Shown here: positions 26,606-35,078 of the stretch, one piece after another
Numbering within the stretch: position 1 is the first letter of the stretch
Layout: each line of letters begins with the position of its first letter
Assembly: GCA_011523545.1 (NCBI GenBank)
Contig: WTGN01000030.1
Coordinates: forward strand, 20,831 to 84,830
From: Chloroflexota bacterium
Lineage (GTDB): Bacteria; Chloroflexota; Anaerolineae; Aggregatilineales; Phototrophicaceae
DNA: 64,000 nt
Direction: 5' to 3'
Notes under the pieces: model-generated
Database searches by the model: none
What the model saw: the letters and a program-made list of their open reading frames with translations, nothing else
What the model was told of the DNA's origin: nothing
Made by a program: the position numbers and the translations under genes

Positions 26606-28177
26606 ATGTTAATGCGACCGGACCAGCGAACGCAGCAGCGCGATTTCCTGCTGGAAATCACCCGCGCCATCACCGCCCAGCTAGACTTGAGCGAAGTCTT
26701 GCGGCGGGTGCTTCATGCGTCGCTGGTCATGCTGGCCGGCCGCGTCGGCGTCGTCGCCCTGGGCGACAAGCAGGACAATCGATTCTCGCTGCGCGCCTAC
26801 AGCGGCATCTCGGCCGATGATGTGCCAGAGTTGAACGCCAAACTGCAAGAATTGATGAATCCACAGGACGAGGAGGGCTTCAGCCGCGATTTTCTCAACA
26901 AGAAGCTGCGTGAAATGGCTGATCTCATTGACCCGCGCCTGGCGCAATCCATTGCCATGCCCCTGGTCTTCGCGCGGAAGCCCCTGGGGCTGCTGATCGT
27001 GTTTCGCTCCTACCAAACAGCCATTACGCCGGAAGACCTGGACACCTTGCAGAGCTTTGCTGACCAGGCCGCCATCGCCGTCAATAACGCCCAGCTTTAC
27101 GGCGAGATCAATCAGGAACGCCAGCGCCTGGAAGCGATCTTGAATAACAGCGGCGACGGCGTGTTCATCTTGCAGCCCGATCTCCGCTTCCAGCAGGTGA
27201 ACCGCGCCTTTGAGCGGATGACCGGCTGGCGCCAGGAAGATTCAGTTGGCCGACCAAAGAGCGATATCATCGTCTGGCATGCCCTGGAATGCCGGGACAT
27301 CGAAGACGCGCTTGACGCCGGCTGGGCGCGTGATTCGTCTGGGCGCCCGGACGCGCTTTACGTCGAAGGCGACCTATTGCGCCGCGATGGCATCAAAATA
27401 AGCATCGGCATTACCTACGCGCCAATGCTCACCGAAGACGGCCGCCTGGAGAGCATCATCGCCAATGTCCGCGACATCTCCAATTTCCGCAAAGCGCAGG
27501 AAATGCAATCCGTTTTCATCTCGACCGTGCATCACGAGCTGCGAACGCCGATCGCCATCATCAAGGGTTACGCCAGCACGCTGGGGCGCGACGATGTGGA
27601 ATGGGACAACGCGGTCATCCGTGAGAACATGGCGATAATCGAAGATGAAGCGGACCGGCTGACCAATCTGGTGGAAGACCTGCTCACCGCCAGCAAAATT
27701 CAGGCGGCGCGCGAATTGAGGCTGAACCTCGCCGATATTGATCTGCGGGCGATCGCCGCGCGCTCGGTGGAGCGGCTTGAAGGCCAAACCGGTCATGCGA
27801 TCGTATTGAGCTTCCCGGAAGACTTCCCTGTCATACCAGGCGATGAAATCCGCCTGCGGCAGGTCATCGAGAATTTGCTGACAAACGCCATCAAGTATTC
27901 GCCGGAGGACAAGACGATCACGGTTGGCGGTCGCTTCACCGAAAAGAGCGTGACTGTTTTCGTGCGCGATGAGGGCGCTGGCATCCCAAAAGATCAGATC
28001 GACAAGGTATACGAGCGTTTCTACCGCGTGGATGACAAGCTCACCAGCCGCGCACAGGGCGCCGGCCTCGGTCTTTATCTGGTCAAAGCGATAGTCGACG
28101 CGCATGGCGGCGAGATCTCGGCCAAGAGCCAGATCGGCAGCGGCTCGACATTTTTCTTCACATTGCCTCGCGACTGA
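26606..28177 (+). CDS. Sensor histidine kinase with GAF and PAS domains
   Basis: This is a 523-residue protein without membrane helices. The order is GAF domain (about 10-170), PAS domain (about 175-295, including ILNNSGDGVFILQPDLRFQQ), HisKA with the phospho-His in VHHELRTPIAIIKGYAS (about residue 310) and a HATPase domain with QVIENLLTNAIKYSPE (N box), VRDEGAGIPKDQ (G1), AGLGLYLVKAIVDAHGG (G2). It is a soluble sensor, probably reading a small ligand or redox state. No response regulator gene is adjacent, so it is an orphan. ATG 26606 is chosen from the -10 box just upstream; ATG 26612 is possible. Confidence 0.9.
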   Translation: MLMRPDQRTQQRDFLLEITRAITAQLDLSEVLRRVLHASLVMLAGRVGVVALGDKQDNRFSLRAYSGISADDVPELNAKLQELMNPQDEEGFSRDFLNKKLREMADLIDPRLAQSIAMPLVFARKPLGLLIVFRSYQTAITPEDLDTLQSFADQAAIAVNNAQLYGEINQERQRLEAILNNSGDGVFILQPDLRFQQVNRAFERMTGWRQEDSVGRPKSDIIVWHALECRDIEDALDAGWARDSSGRPDALYVEGDLLRRDGIKISIGITYAPMLTEDGRLESIIANVRDISNFRKAQEMQSVFISTVHHELRTPIAIIKGYASTLGRDDVEWDNAVIRENMAIIEDEADRLTNLVEDLLTASKIQAARELRLNLADIDLRAIAARSVERLEGQTGHAIVLSFPEDFPVIPGDEIRLRQVIENLLTNAIKYSPEDKTITVGGRFTEKSVTVFVRDEGAGIPKDQIDKVYERFYRVDDKLTSRAQGAGLGLYLVKAIVDAHGGEISAKSQIGSGSTFFFTLPRD

Positions 28178-28311
28178 ACAAGCGCGCAGAGATCGCCGCC
28201 TGCCAACGCTTAACTGACGGTTTCTATGCGCTCTTAAACAAGCTATGGCTTTCCTGAGGAATTTCGTTATCCTTTCGCGGGAAAACTGGAAGCGATTAGT
28301 GGAGGATAAGC

Positions 28312-29745
28312 ATGCGAAAGAAAATCGCTGACGCTAGCGCCGCCCCGCTCTTGGCACTGCTCCTTGCGGCGCTGTTCATGCTGTGCCTCGGCACGTTGAC
28401 GCAAGCGCAGGATGATAGTCAGGCGAGCAGTCCCACCGGCGATCCCCTGATGCTCGGCCTGCAAGTCGCCAGGGACCGCGTCGAGGAAGAGCGCTTCGCG
28501 CCCTTGAGGGTCATTCGCTGGCGTTATTATGAGGACAACTGGAGCTCGGTATTGAGCTGGCAGCGTTACGGATCCTTCGGCATCGACAACTGCGTGGCCG
28601 AGGTGCCCATACCGCTCAAGCGCAAGGACATCTTGTTTGGCTGGACCTTCAGCATAAAGGATGTTTCGGGTAAGGAATATCAGGTGCGCGTCAGCTATGA
28701 CCTGGCTGAGGTGGTCTTATGCGACGAGGTCCAGGTGCCGCCCCAATTTGGCGGTCCGGCGAGCGCTGAGAGCCCGGCGGCCGAGGCTGCGCCGGCGGCT
28801 CCAGCACCGGCAGCGGCGGGATCAGGCGGATTCGCGCTCGGCGGTCACATCGCTGGTTTTGACGGGGCGGCCATAAACGCAATGCAGCGGGCCGGCATGA
28901 CCTGGGTCAAGAAGCAGGTGCGGGGCAACTCCGATGGCGGCATCATTGCCCAAGCCCATGCCAATGGTTTCAAGGTGCTGATTGGGGCGCTCGGCGACAA
29001 GAATCGCCTGGCGGCTGACTTCAACGGCTACGTCTCCGAGTTTGCCCAATCTCTTGCTTCATTGGCCCGAAACGGCGCCGACGCCATCGAAGTATGGAAC
29101 GAGCCGAATATCGAACGGGAGTGGCCCCGCGGGCAAATCAATGGCGCGAGGTACGTCGAATTGCTCAAGGCGGCTTACACGGCGATCAAGGCGGCCAACC
29201 CCTCAACCCTGGTTATCAGCGGCGCGCCCGCCCCGACCGGATTCTTCCAGACTGGTTGCGCGGACGGCGGCTGCAATGACGACATCTTCATGCAGCAGAT
29301 GGCGCAGGCTGGCGCGGCAAATTATATGGATTGCGTCGGCGTGCACTACAATTCCGGCATCACACCGCCCGACGCCCGCAGCGGCGCCCCGGTCGGCAGC
29401 GCCGGTCACTATTCCTGGTATCTGCCAAGTATGATGAGCGTCTATCGCAACCCCTTCCCCACCAGGCCGCTTTGCTTCACTGAACTGGGGTATCTGACCG
29501 GTGAGGGCATCGGCGCGCTGCCGGGCGGGTTCTCCTGGGCGTCGGGCATCACGCTGGCGAACCAGGCGCAGTGGCTGGCGGGCGCGGTTAACGTGGCGCG
29601 CAGCGCCGGTTATGTCCAGTTGTTGATCGTCTGGAATGTGAACTTCACCGCCTGGGGCGCGGACCCGCAGGCCGGCTACGCGATGCTGCGGCCCGGAGGC
29701 GGCTGCCCGGCTTGTGATTCGCTTGGCGCGGTCATGCGCGGCTAG
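28312..29745 (+). CDS. Secreted glycoside hydrolase-like protein (GH5/GH39-type barrel)
   Basis: This is a 477-residue protein. A Sec signal peptide covers about 1-32 (LLALLLAALFMLCLG, cleavage near TQAQ). An unrecognised domain with two cysteines spans about 40-145, followed by a Pro/Ala-rich linker (about 150-175). The C-terminal part is a glycosidase-type barrel with IEVWNEPNIE carrying the likely acid/base Glu, DCVGVHYNSG and CFTELGY carrying the likely nucleophile Glu. A GTGGAGG ribosome site precedes the ATG. The substrate is unknown; it probably acts on extracellular polysaccharide. Confidence 0.8.
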   Translation: MRKKIADASAAPLLALLLAALFMLCLGTLTQAQDDSQASSPTGDPLMLGLQVARDRVEEERFAPLRVIRWRYYEDNWSSVLSWQRYGSFGIDNCVAEVPIPLKRKDILFGWTFSIKDVSGKEYQVRVSYDLAEVVLCDEVQVPPQFGGPASAESPAAEAAPAAPAPAAAGSGGFALGGHIAGFDGAAINAMQRAGMTWVKKQVRGNSDGGIIAQAHANGFKVLIGALGDKNRLAADFNGYVSEFAQSLASLARNGADAIEVWNEPNIEREWPRGQINGARYVELLKAAYTAIKAANPSTLVISGAPAPTGFFQTGCADGGCNDDIFMQQMAQAGAANYMDCVGVHYNSGITPPDARSGAPVGSAGHYSWYLPSMMSVYRNPFPTRPLCFTELGYLTGEGIGALPGGFSWASGITLANQAQWLAGAVNVARSAGYVQLLIVWNVNFTAWGADPQAGYAMLRPGGGCPACDSLGAVMRG

Positions 29746-29775
29746 TTGCAGCCCGCTCCAGACAATCTCTTGGGC

Positions 29776-30013
29776 TTGTCCGGTACTAAGTATTGGTCGC
29801 CTGCCTAAGGTTCACCCCCTCTAAATCTCCCCCCAATTCATTGGGGGGAGACTTTTTTCGCCGTCGAGACCGTTCAATTGGCGACAAATCTCCACTTCCC
29901 TAACTTGCAGGGATGCTCGCCATAGTGATGGCGGGTAGGGGCCGCGCCGCGTAGACACAGGCGGTCGGGGAAGGGGTAGAAAAAGCGCGGAAGAATGTGC
30001 CACTACCGGACAA
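29776..30013. repeat. MITE-like element with 10-bp terminal inverted repeats
   Basis: TTGTCCGGTA (29776-29785) is matched exactly by its inverse TACCGGACAA (30004-30013), giving a 238-bp element without coding capacity. It fills most of the gap between the glycosidase gene and the convergent PPC/LamG-like gene. Its left end matches a second copy at 43366 (12 identical bases, 13 variable, then CTGCCTA). I saw no clear target duplication. Confidence 0.65.
29826..29858 (+). terminator. Strong intrinsic terminator inside the MITE-like element
   Basis: A 12-base inverted repeat (TCTCCCCCCAAT with ATTGGGGGGAGA) is followed by a run of six T (29853-29858). The arms are only 2 nt apart, so the loop-proximal bases cannot pair. 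It lies 80 nt after the stop of the glycosidase gene and should end that transcript. Confidence 0.8.
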
Positions 30014-30021
30014 ATCTTGTT

Positions 30022-30043
30022 GGGGCGAGGCGGTGACTCGCCC
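30022..30043. repeat. GGGCG hairpin repeat copy (7-bp stem)
   Basis: GGGCGAG (30023-30029) pairs with CTCGCCC (30037-30043). The loop is GCGGTGA, longer than in the other copies. It lies right after the MITE-like element, before the 3' end of the minus-strand gene. Confidence 0.55.
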
Positions 30044-30079
30044 GAACTGGCTACAGCACGACTACGCGCGAGCCGGCGC

Positions 30080-31603
30080 TCATTGATCATGGCTCAGCAG
30101 CCAAAGGTCTGTGAATGTGCAGCTAGTGTCCACTTCATCGTAGTTCACCGCGGCGATGCCCACGCCACCGATCCGCGGCCGGCTGTCCAGGCTGCCCACA
30201 TAGCGCCCGTCCAGGAAATAATGAATGACCTCGTCCGACACGATGGCCAGAAGGTGATGGGCGCCCGATGCCGGCGCCGGGCGATTGCCATAGACGCCAG
30301 GCGCGAATCCGTCGGCCGCGCGGCGCGAAATACCATAGTCGCCATGGCTCGTTACATAAGCAAGCGTGTAATTCTCGACGTCGTTGTAGTGGAAAAACAA
30401 TCCGCAGCCGCCATTGCCGTCGGAGCGCGTATCAATGGTCAATGACACGCCAAAGGCAAATTGGGCGAAGCTGAAGTTGGAGGCGACAGGCAATCGTGTG
30501 ACGCCAGGCCTTGCGCTTCTGACTGAACTCTCGGGCAAGGCCACCTGGACTTCGCCGCCGACTGGCACGAGCTGCAGCCGCGCCAGATCCTCGGCCATCG
30601 CATAATATCCCTTCGCCAGCAGCGTTTGAGGAAAGGGGACCTTGTTGTCGGCTCGCGTCGGCAGGGTCACCCGCGTTTCGGCGACGACGAGCGACATGGC
30701 CCCGCCCGCTTGATCGTCGGTCATCATGGCGATACCCAGGCTGCCGGCCTGCGACGGCGCCCGATCCCAGGCTGCTCCCACCACCTGCCCGTTGTAAACC
30801 ACATCGTAATGCTGCCCGCTGACCAGCACACCCAGGCGAAACGCGCTTTCACCAGGCGGGATCGCCGGATGTGCCGTCCAGTTGCGCAAGGGCGTCACCG
30901 TGTCGCCCTCGATGCGATCCACGCGCCAGTAGCCGCGCTTGCTCAACAGCAGACGATGATATGTGCTCGGCGACAAATAACGAAACAGGAGCCCCACATG
31001 CCAAACCGCCGGCGAGCTCACCTGCTCGAATATCGCTTCGAAATAAAGATCCGTTTCGGTGGGCAGGTGCAAGCCGACCATACCGGCCGACCGCGCCAGA
31101 CCGCGCATTTCTACCGCGAAAACGCTCGATTCGGAGACGCTGACCGGCCCGTTGCTGTAGACGATTTCCCAGTTGGCGCTGTCCACCGTGGTTTCATGAA
31201 TCGCCAACTGGTCGAATCCCGGCTGGACCTGCAATCGATAGTCGCCCGCGCTCTCGCCAAAGGCGCCGACGGCGATCGTGTAAGTCGATGTTCGCGGGAA
31301 GACGAATGCCTGGATCGCGGCATCCAGCGCGGCGGGATAATCGTAATCGTCATTGGAGACCAGGAGGGCGCCGGCGCTGTCATAGATCGCCAGCGTGGGG
31401 TCCAGCCCGTCGCTGAGGGCTTCGACGCGGACCGACGCCAGAGTCAAGGCGAGCACTGTCAGGGAATAGCGCTGCGTTTCGCCCGCCGCCAGGCTGCCTT
31501 CGACAATGCTGCCCATCTGCAGCGCGCTGTCTTGCGCTTTGAGCGGGCGGCTGACCGCAAATAGACAGACAATGCAGAAGAGGATCCTGCCCGGCGCAGT
31601 CAT
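30080..31603 (-). CDS. Secreted protein with PPC-like and two LamG/concanavalin-like domains
   Basis: This is a 507-residue protein. A signal peptide covers about 1-24. A PPC-like beta domain (about 30-130) shows SLAAGETQRYSLTV, DPTLAIYDSAGALLVSNDDY and YTIAVGAFGESAGDYRL. Two jelly-roll regions follow (about 150-310 and 360-500) with GLLFRYLSPSTYHRLLLSK and GLFFHYNDVENYTLAYV, typical of concanavalin-like domains that describe glycan-binding or hydrolase accessory folds. No catalytic residues can be named. The ATG overlaps the stop of the upstream membrane-protein gene (ATGA), so they are coupled. Location is extracytoplasmic; function unknown. Confidence 0.75.
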   Translation of the reverse strand: MTAPGRILFCIVCLFAVSRPLKAQDSALQMGSIVEGSLAAGETQRYSLTVLALTLASVRVEALSDGLDPTLAIYDSAGALLVSNDDYDYPAALDAAIQAFVFPRTSTYTIAVGAFGESAGDYRLQVQPGFDQLAIHETTVDSANWEIVYSNGPVSVSESSVFAVEMRGLARSAGMVGLHLPTETDLYFEAIFEQVSSPAVWHVGLLFRYLSPSTYHRLLLSKRGYWRVDRIEGDTVTPLRNWTAHPAIPPGESAFRLGVLVSGQHYDVVYNGQVVGAAWDRAPSQAGSLGIAMMTDDQAGGAMSLVVAETRVTLPTRADNKVPFPQTLLAKGYYAMAEDLARLQLVPVGGEVQVALPESSVRSARPGVTRLPVASNFSFAQFAFGVSLTIDTRSDGNGGCGLFFHYNDVENYTLAYVTSHGDYGISRRAADGFAPGVYGNRPAPASGAHHLLAIVSDEVIHYFLDGRYVGSLDSRPRIGGVGIAAVNYDEVDTSCTFTDLWLLSHDQ

Positions 31604-32268
31604 TTGTCCTTCGGCATCCAGGAGGTATAAGTATCCGCCAAGTAATCAAGATAAGCGTAATAATCTTCCTGCGACATCTCCGCCCCAAGCTCCCCGCGAT
31701 GGAACTCAGCTTGCGCAATGCGGCGGTAGTTGCCCGCTTCTCGCAGGCCACGCCCTTCTTCTTTCTTGCGCTTTTTCCGCTGGTATCTGACCGACAGCCG
31801 CGACAGTGGCAGCGCCTCAAAGTCAGTCGGCGACATGATGGTGTAGCTCACAAGATGTTCGCCATCCTGCTCAAGCGAATTGGCCACGACATACCATCCC
31901 TTGGGCACGCGGGGGTGTCGTTTCGCTTCAAAGTGCCACATGAGCAAATTGACGTTCTGTTCGGCGTCGATCTCGCTCTGAATCTTGCTGCCGTTGACGA
32001 GCCTGATCATGTCGCCAACGAATTGAATGGCGCGATTGCTGGGCCAGTATGTTTTGGTCAGGTAATCTGCGCCGTAGGTCAAAGCGACAGCGATCATTAG
32101 CGCGGCGCCGATGCTGATCAAGCCGCCATTGGGGATTATCGCCCCCAGGATGAAATAGCTGAATATGGCGCCGATGATGAAGGTGAAGCAGCCGACCATG
32201 CGGACGCCGGAATGCTCCTGATCCACTTCAAACTCAATATTTGGCGCTGCATCCGGCGCGTTCAACAT
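31600..32268 (-). CDS. Membrane protein of unknown function, coupled to the PPC/LamG-like gene
   Basis: This protein is about 222 residues from ATG 32268; the frame extends six codons to a TTG. Two membrane helices (roughly 24-45 and 50-70 in this numbering) are followed by a long cytoplasmic domain of about 150 residues with a very basic patch (RYQRKKRKKEEGRG) and an acidic, Tyr-rich end (MSQEDYYAYLDYLADTY). I recognise no family. The stop overlaps the downstream start by 4 nt, so both are made together. A small divergent membrane-protein gene lies across the upstream gap. Confidence 0.7.
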   Translation of the reverse strand: MLNAPDAAPNIEFEVDQEHSGVRMVGCFTFIIGAIFSYFILGAIIPNGGLISIGAALMIAVALTYGADYLTKTYWPSNRAIQFVGDMIRLVNGSKIQSEIDAEQNVNLLMWHFEAKRHPRVPKGWYVVANSLEQDGEHLVSYTIMSPTDFEALPLSRLSVRYQRKKRKKEEGRGLREAGNYRRIAQAEFHRGELGAEMSQEDYYAYLDYLADTYTSWMPKDK

Positions 32269-32479
32269 CGGCAATTTGCCTCTCAAGCCCTCAGCATTAA
32301 ACTAGGCCATATTCGCTTGGCGCGAAATCATCATAACTGATTACGGTCATCTTGCAATAGCGCCTGCCCGCGGCCGAGGCGTCGGCGAGCGGCTGCCGAC
32401 TGCGGGCGATGGCTAAGGCGGCCGGGGGCGCTTTCTTCTTTTCCGCCGCTGAGAATCGGCCGGAAGGTGGTGACAAGAC

Positions 32480-32743
32480 ATGGTAGCAGCAGTCTGCTTC
32501 GGCTCAATATTCGGTATCCCTTTCATCGTATGGGGCATCATCTTGATCATCGATCGCGACCGGACCTGGCAGCGACGCTTGCGGCATGCGCGCGGCAAGG
32601 TGGCGCCGAGGCGAACAGGCGCCTGGGATCGGCGTCAAGTGATTTATGGCGTGCTGCTCATCATTTTTGGTGGTGCGGTTTTGCTGGCCCTTACCGTCTT
32701 CAATTATCTGGCGCAGTCGATTTCGCCGCCGGCGCCATTCTGA
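32480..32743 (+). CDS. Small two-helix membrane protein, unknown
   Basis: This is an 87-residue protein with hydrophobic helices at about 4-24 and 55-76, separated by a strongly basic cytoplasmic loop (RDRTWQRRLRHARGKVAPRR). AAGGTGGTG lies just upstream of the ATG. No family is recognised. It sits between a divergent membrane protein and a convergent methyltransferase gene. Clear helices and a basic loop support it being real, but it is short. Confidence 0.55.
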   Translation: MVAAVCFGSIFGIPFIVWGIILIIDRDRTWQRRLRHARGKVAPRRTGAWDRRQVIYGVLLIIFGGAVLLALTVFNYLAQSISPPAPF

Positions 32744-32755
32744 CCGCCGACAGGC

Positions 32756-33511
32756 TCAGCGCTGCCTGGCAGATTGTTTCCACCAGATGCCGGTGCATTG
32801 GGGCAGAATGACTTTGCCGCCGCCTAGCCACTTGGTCGTCAGCTGTTCGCTGAATACGCCGCGCATCAATTCGAGGGATTCAGCCGGCGATGCAAAGCGA
32901 TAATCCGAGCGCACCCAGCGAAACTGAAAGCCACAAACTTCCTGCCAATATTGGTACAGCGCCTCAAGCCGCCGACTGGGCGCTTTGGGCCGTTTCGCGC
33001 CCGTCCCCATTGTCTCGAGCAAGATGGCGATGCCGCCCGGCTTGAGAATGCGCTCCATCTCCGCCAGCATCCCGTTGATTCGCTCGCGCCAATCAAGCGG
33101 ATGCCAAGCCAGGACGTGGTTGAAGCTCCACCCCTCCAGTACCAGATCCGCGCAAGCCGCTGCGACCGGCATGCGCAAGTTGTCGCCCAGGGCGAGCGAC
33201 CAATTGCTCATGCCAGTAGCGCGCAGGTTTTGGCTGGCGCGGCTCACCATCGCCGGCGCATTGTCAAAGGCGGCGATGTGCTCCGCCATGACCGACAGAT
33301 TACGCGTGAGCCGGCCGGTGCCAGCGCCGAATTCCACGATGCGCAAACCGTGCAATGGGCGGATTTCGTTGAGCGCGGCGATGACGTTGCCCCGATAATC
33401 TTCGCGCGCGACGAGGCGATCATAGGCTCCGGCGCCATGGCGATAGACATCTTTGAATTCGTCGGACTCGGGGAAATCTTCGGGCCGCTCTTGCGCTGGA
33501 TTCAACGGCAT
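32756..33511 (-). CDS. Class I SAM-dependent methyltransferase
   Basis: This is a 251-residue protein. SAM-binding motif I is IVEFGAGTGRLTRNLS, with an acidic end of strand 2 (AAFDNAPAM), LALGDNLRMPV and a VLEGWSFNHVL motif III region. ERILKPGGIAILLETMG is the typical post-motif. The last ~70 residues form a variable substrate cap. It starts on the base after the stop of the upstream phosphomutase gene, so they share a transcript. The acceptor is unknown; ubiquinone/menaquinone-type or small-molecule methylation are both possible. Confidence 0.88.
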   Translation of the reverse strand: MPLNPAQERPEDFPESDEFKDVYRHGAGAYDRLVAREDYRGNVIAALNEIRPLHGLRIVEFGAGTGRLTRNLSVMAEHIAAFDNAPAMVSRASQNLRATGMSNWSLALGDNLRMPVAAACADLVLEGWSFNHVLAWHPLDWRERINGMLAEMERILKPGGIAILLETMGTGAKRPKAPSRRLEALYQYWQEVCGFQFRWVRSDYRFASPAESLELMRGVFSEQLTTKWLGGGKVILPQCTGIWWKQSARQR

Positions 33512-34930
33512 CTAATCCTGGAACGATGCTATGACGGCGTCAAACCGTTCTTGATCTATCTGCGGATAAGGATCCAGCAAGGCCTTGAAAGTTTGCATGT
33601 AGCGCAAAATCTGCTCGCGAGTGTATGCCTCGAAGCGGAGCGTCACCGCCGGCTGCGTGTTGCTGGCGCGGACCAGGCCCCAACCAGCGTCAAATATCAC
33701 CCGGGCGCCGTCGACCGTCACCACTTCGTAATCGCGCTGCAGGCTCGCCGTCATCTCATCGATCATTTTGAATTTCAGGTCGTCCGGCGCGCTGAGCACG
33801 ATCTCCGGCGTGGCGACCAGCTTGGGAATCTCGTCAAAGATTTCGGCGATGGTTTCGTCCGTCCTGCTGATGATTTCCAAGGTTTTGAGCGCCACCAGCG
33901 GCGCGTCATCGAATCCATAATATTCTTCGCCGATGAAGAGATGGCCGCTGACTTCGCCACCCAGCAAGGACCCAATCTCGTTCATTTTCTTCTTCATCAA
34001 GCTGTGGCCGGATTTCCACATGACCGGCTGGCCGCCGTACTTCGTGATTTCATCGGGCAAGGCTTGCGACGCTTTGACATCGAAAACGATTGGCGTGTTG
34101 GGGTGGCGGCTGAGCAGGTCGCGCGCCAGAAGGGCCAGCAGCCGATCCGCCGCGATATGATGCCCCTGGTTGTCGATGAAGCCGCAGCGGTCGCTATCGC
34201 CGTCGAAGGCCAGCCCGAGGTCGGCGCCCAATTCAAGGACCTTGGCTTCCAGATCGCGCGTCATTTCCGGGTCTTCCGGGTTGGGCAGATGGTTGGGGAA
34301 GGTTCCGTCCGGCTCGCAATAGAGGCATTCGACATCCAGGCCCAACGCGGTCAAAACCGGCGGCACGTAAGAGCCGGACAAGCCATTGCCGGCATCCAGC
34401 ACGACCTTCATGCGCTTGGCCATCGTCACCTTGCTTTGGATGGCCGTCATGTGCCGCTGAATCATGTCGAAGTCCTGGGCGATTTCCGGCTGGCCGACGC
34501 TGAAGGCTCGCTCGTTGATTATCTTGAGCAAATCCTGGATCTGCTCATCGGCGAGCGCCAATTTGCCGTATGCCATCTTGATCCCGTTGTAGCGCGTGTC
34601 CAGGTGGCTGCCCGTGACCATGACGCCGGCGCCCGCCCCGTCAAAGGATGCCGAGGCGAAATATACGGTCGGCGTGAGCACCTCGCCGATATCGGTGACC
34701 GGCAAACCTGTCGAAGCCAAACCGTCGATAACAGCCGCCTTTAGCGGTCCCGATGTCAACCGATTGTCCGAGCCGACGAATACGCGCTGCGTCTGAAATT
34801 GCTGCGTCAGATAGCTGCCCAGCGCTTGGCCCACGAGCCTAGCGAAGGCCGGCGTGAGCTGGGGCGCATCGCCCGCTGCCGTGCCGCGAATATCGTATTT
34901 CCGGAATACCGACGGGTCGATCGCTGTCAT
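33512..34930 (-). CDS. Phosphomannomutase/phosphoglucomutase with variant catalytic loop
   Basis: This is a 472-residue alpha-D-phosphohexomutase. The Mg-binding loop FDGDSDRCGF, sugar loop GGEVSGHLFIGE and phosphate loop RASNTQPAVTLRFEA are present in order. The catalytic phosphoserine loop reads VTGSHLDTRYNGIK, whereas the family norm is TGSHNPPxYNGxK; the Ser and His remain but NPP is LDT. It would interconvert hexose 1- and 6-phosphates for envelope sugars. GAGGG precedes the ATG. The methyltransferase gene follows directly. Confidence 0.9.
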   Translation of the reverse strand: MTAIDPSVFRKYDIRGTAAGDAPQLTPAFARLVGQALGSYLTQQFQTQRVFVGSDNRLTSGPLKAAVIDGLASTGLPVTDIGEVLTPTVYFASASFDGAGAGVMVTGSHLDTRYNGIKMAYGKLALADEQIQDLLKIINERAFSVGQPEIAQDFDMIQRHMTAIQSKVTMAKRMKVVLDAGNGLSGSYVPPVLTALGLDVECLYCEPDGTFPNHLPNPEDPEMTRDLEAKVLELGADLGLAFDGDSDRCGFIDNQGHHIAADRLLALLARDLLSRHPNTPIVFDVKASQALPDEITKYGGQPVMWKSGHSLMKKKMNEIGSLLGGEVSGHLFIGEEYYGFDDAPLVALKTLEIISRTDETIAEIFDEIPKLVATPEIVLSAPDDLKFKMIDEMTASLQRDYEVVTVDGARVIFDAGWGLVRASNTQPAVTLRFEAYTREQILRYMQTFKALLDPYPQIDQERFDAVIASFQD

Positions 34931-35024
34931 ATTTCCCTCGCTTCATACCTGGCGGACGCCCAAGTCCTGCCAATTGCAGTAGATTTAATCATATGAAAGC
35001 TCTGGCGGAATTTCGTAAGATCTT

Positions 35025-35050
35025 GGGCGAGCCACCGGCTCGCCCCTACA
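35025..35050. repeat. GGGCG hairpin repeat copy, reverse orientation
   Basis: GGGCGAGCC (35025-35033) pairs perfectly with GGCTCGCCC (35037-35045) across loop ACC and is followed by CCTACA, the complement of TGTAGG. It lies between the ends of the Clp-like gene and the phosphomutase promoter region. Read on the minus strand it forms a hairpin about 34 nt past the Clp-like stop. Confidence 0.75.
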
Positions 35051-35078
35051 CACAATAGGTAACGCTTGATCACCATTG

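Noticed and set aside
32951..34744. A 597-codon plus-strand frame opposite the methyltransferase and phosphomutase genes
   Set aside because: It spans two real genes on the other strand and has the same shadow composition.
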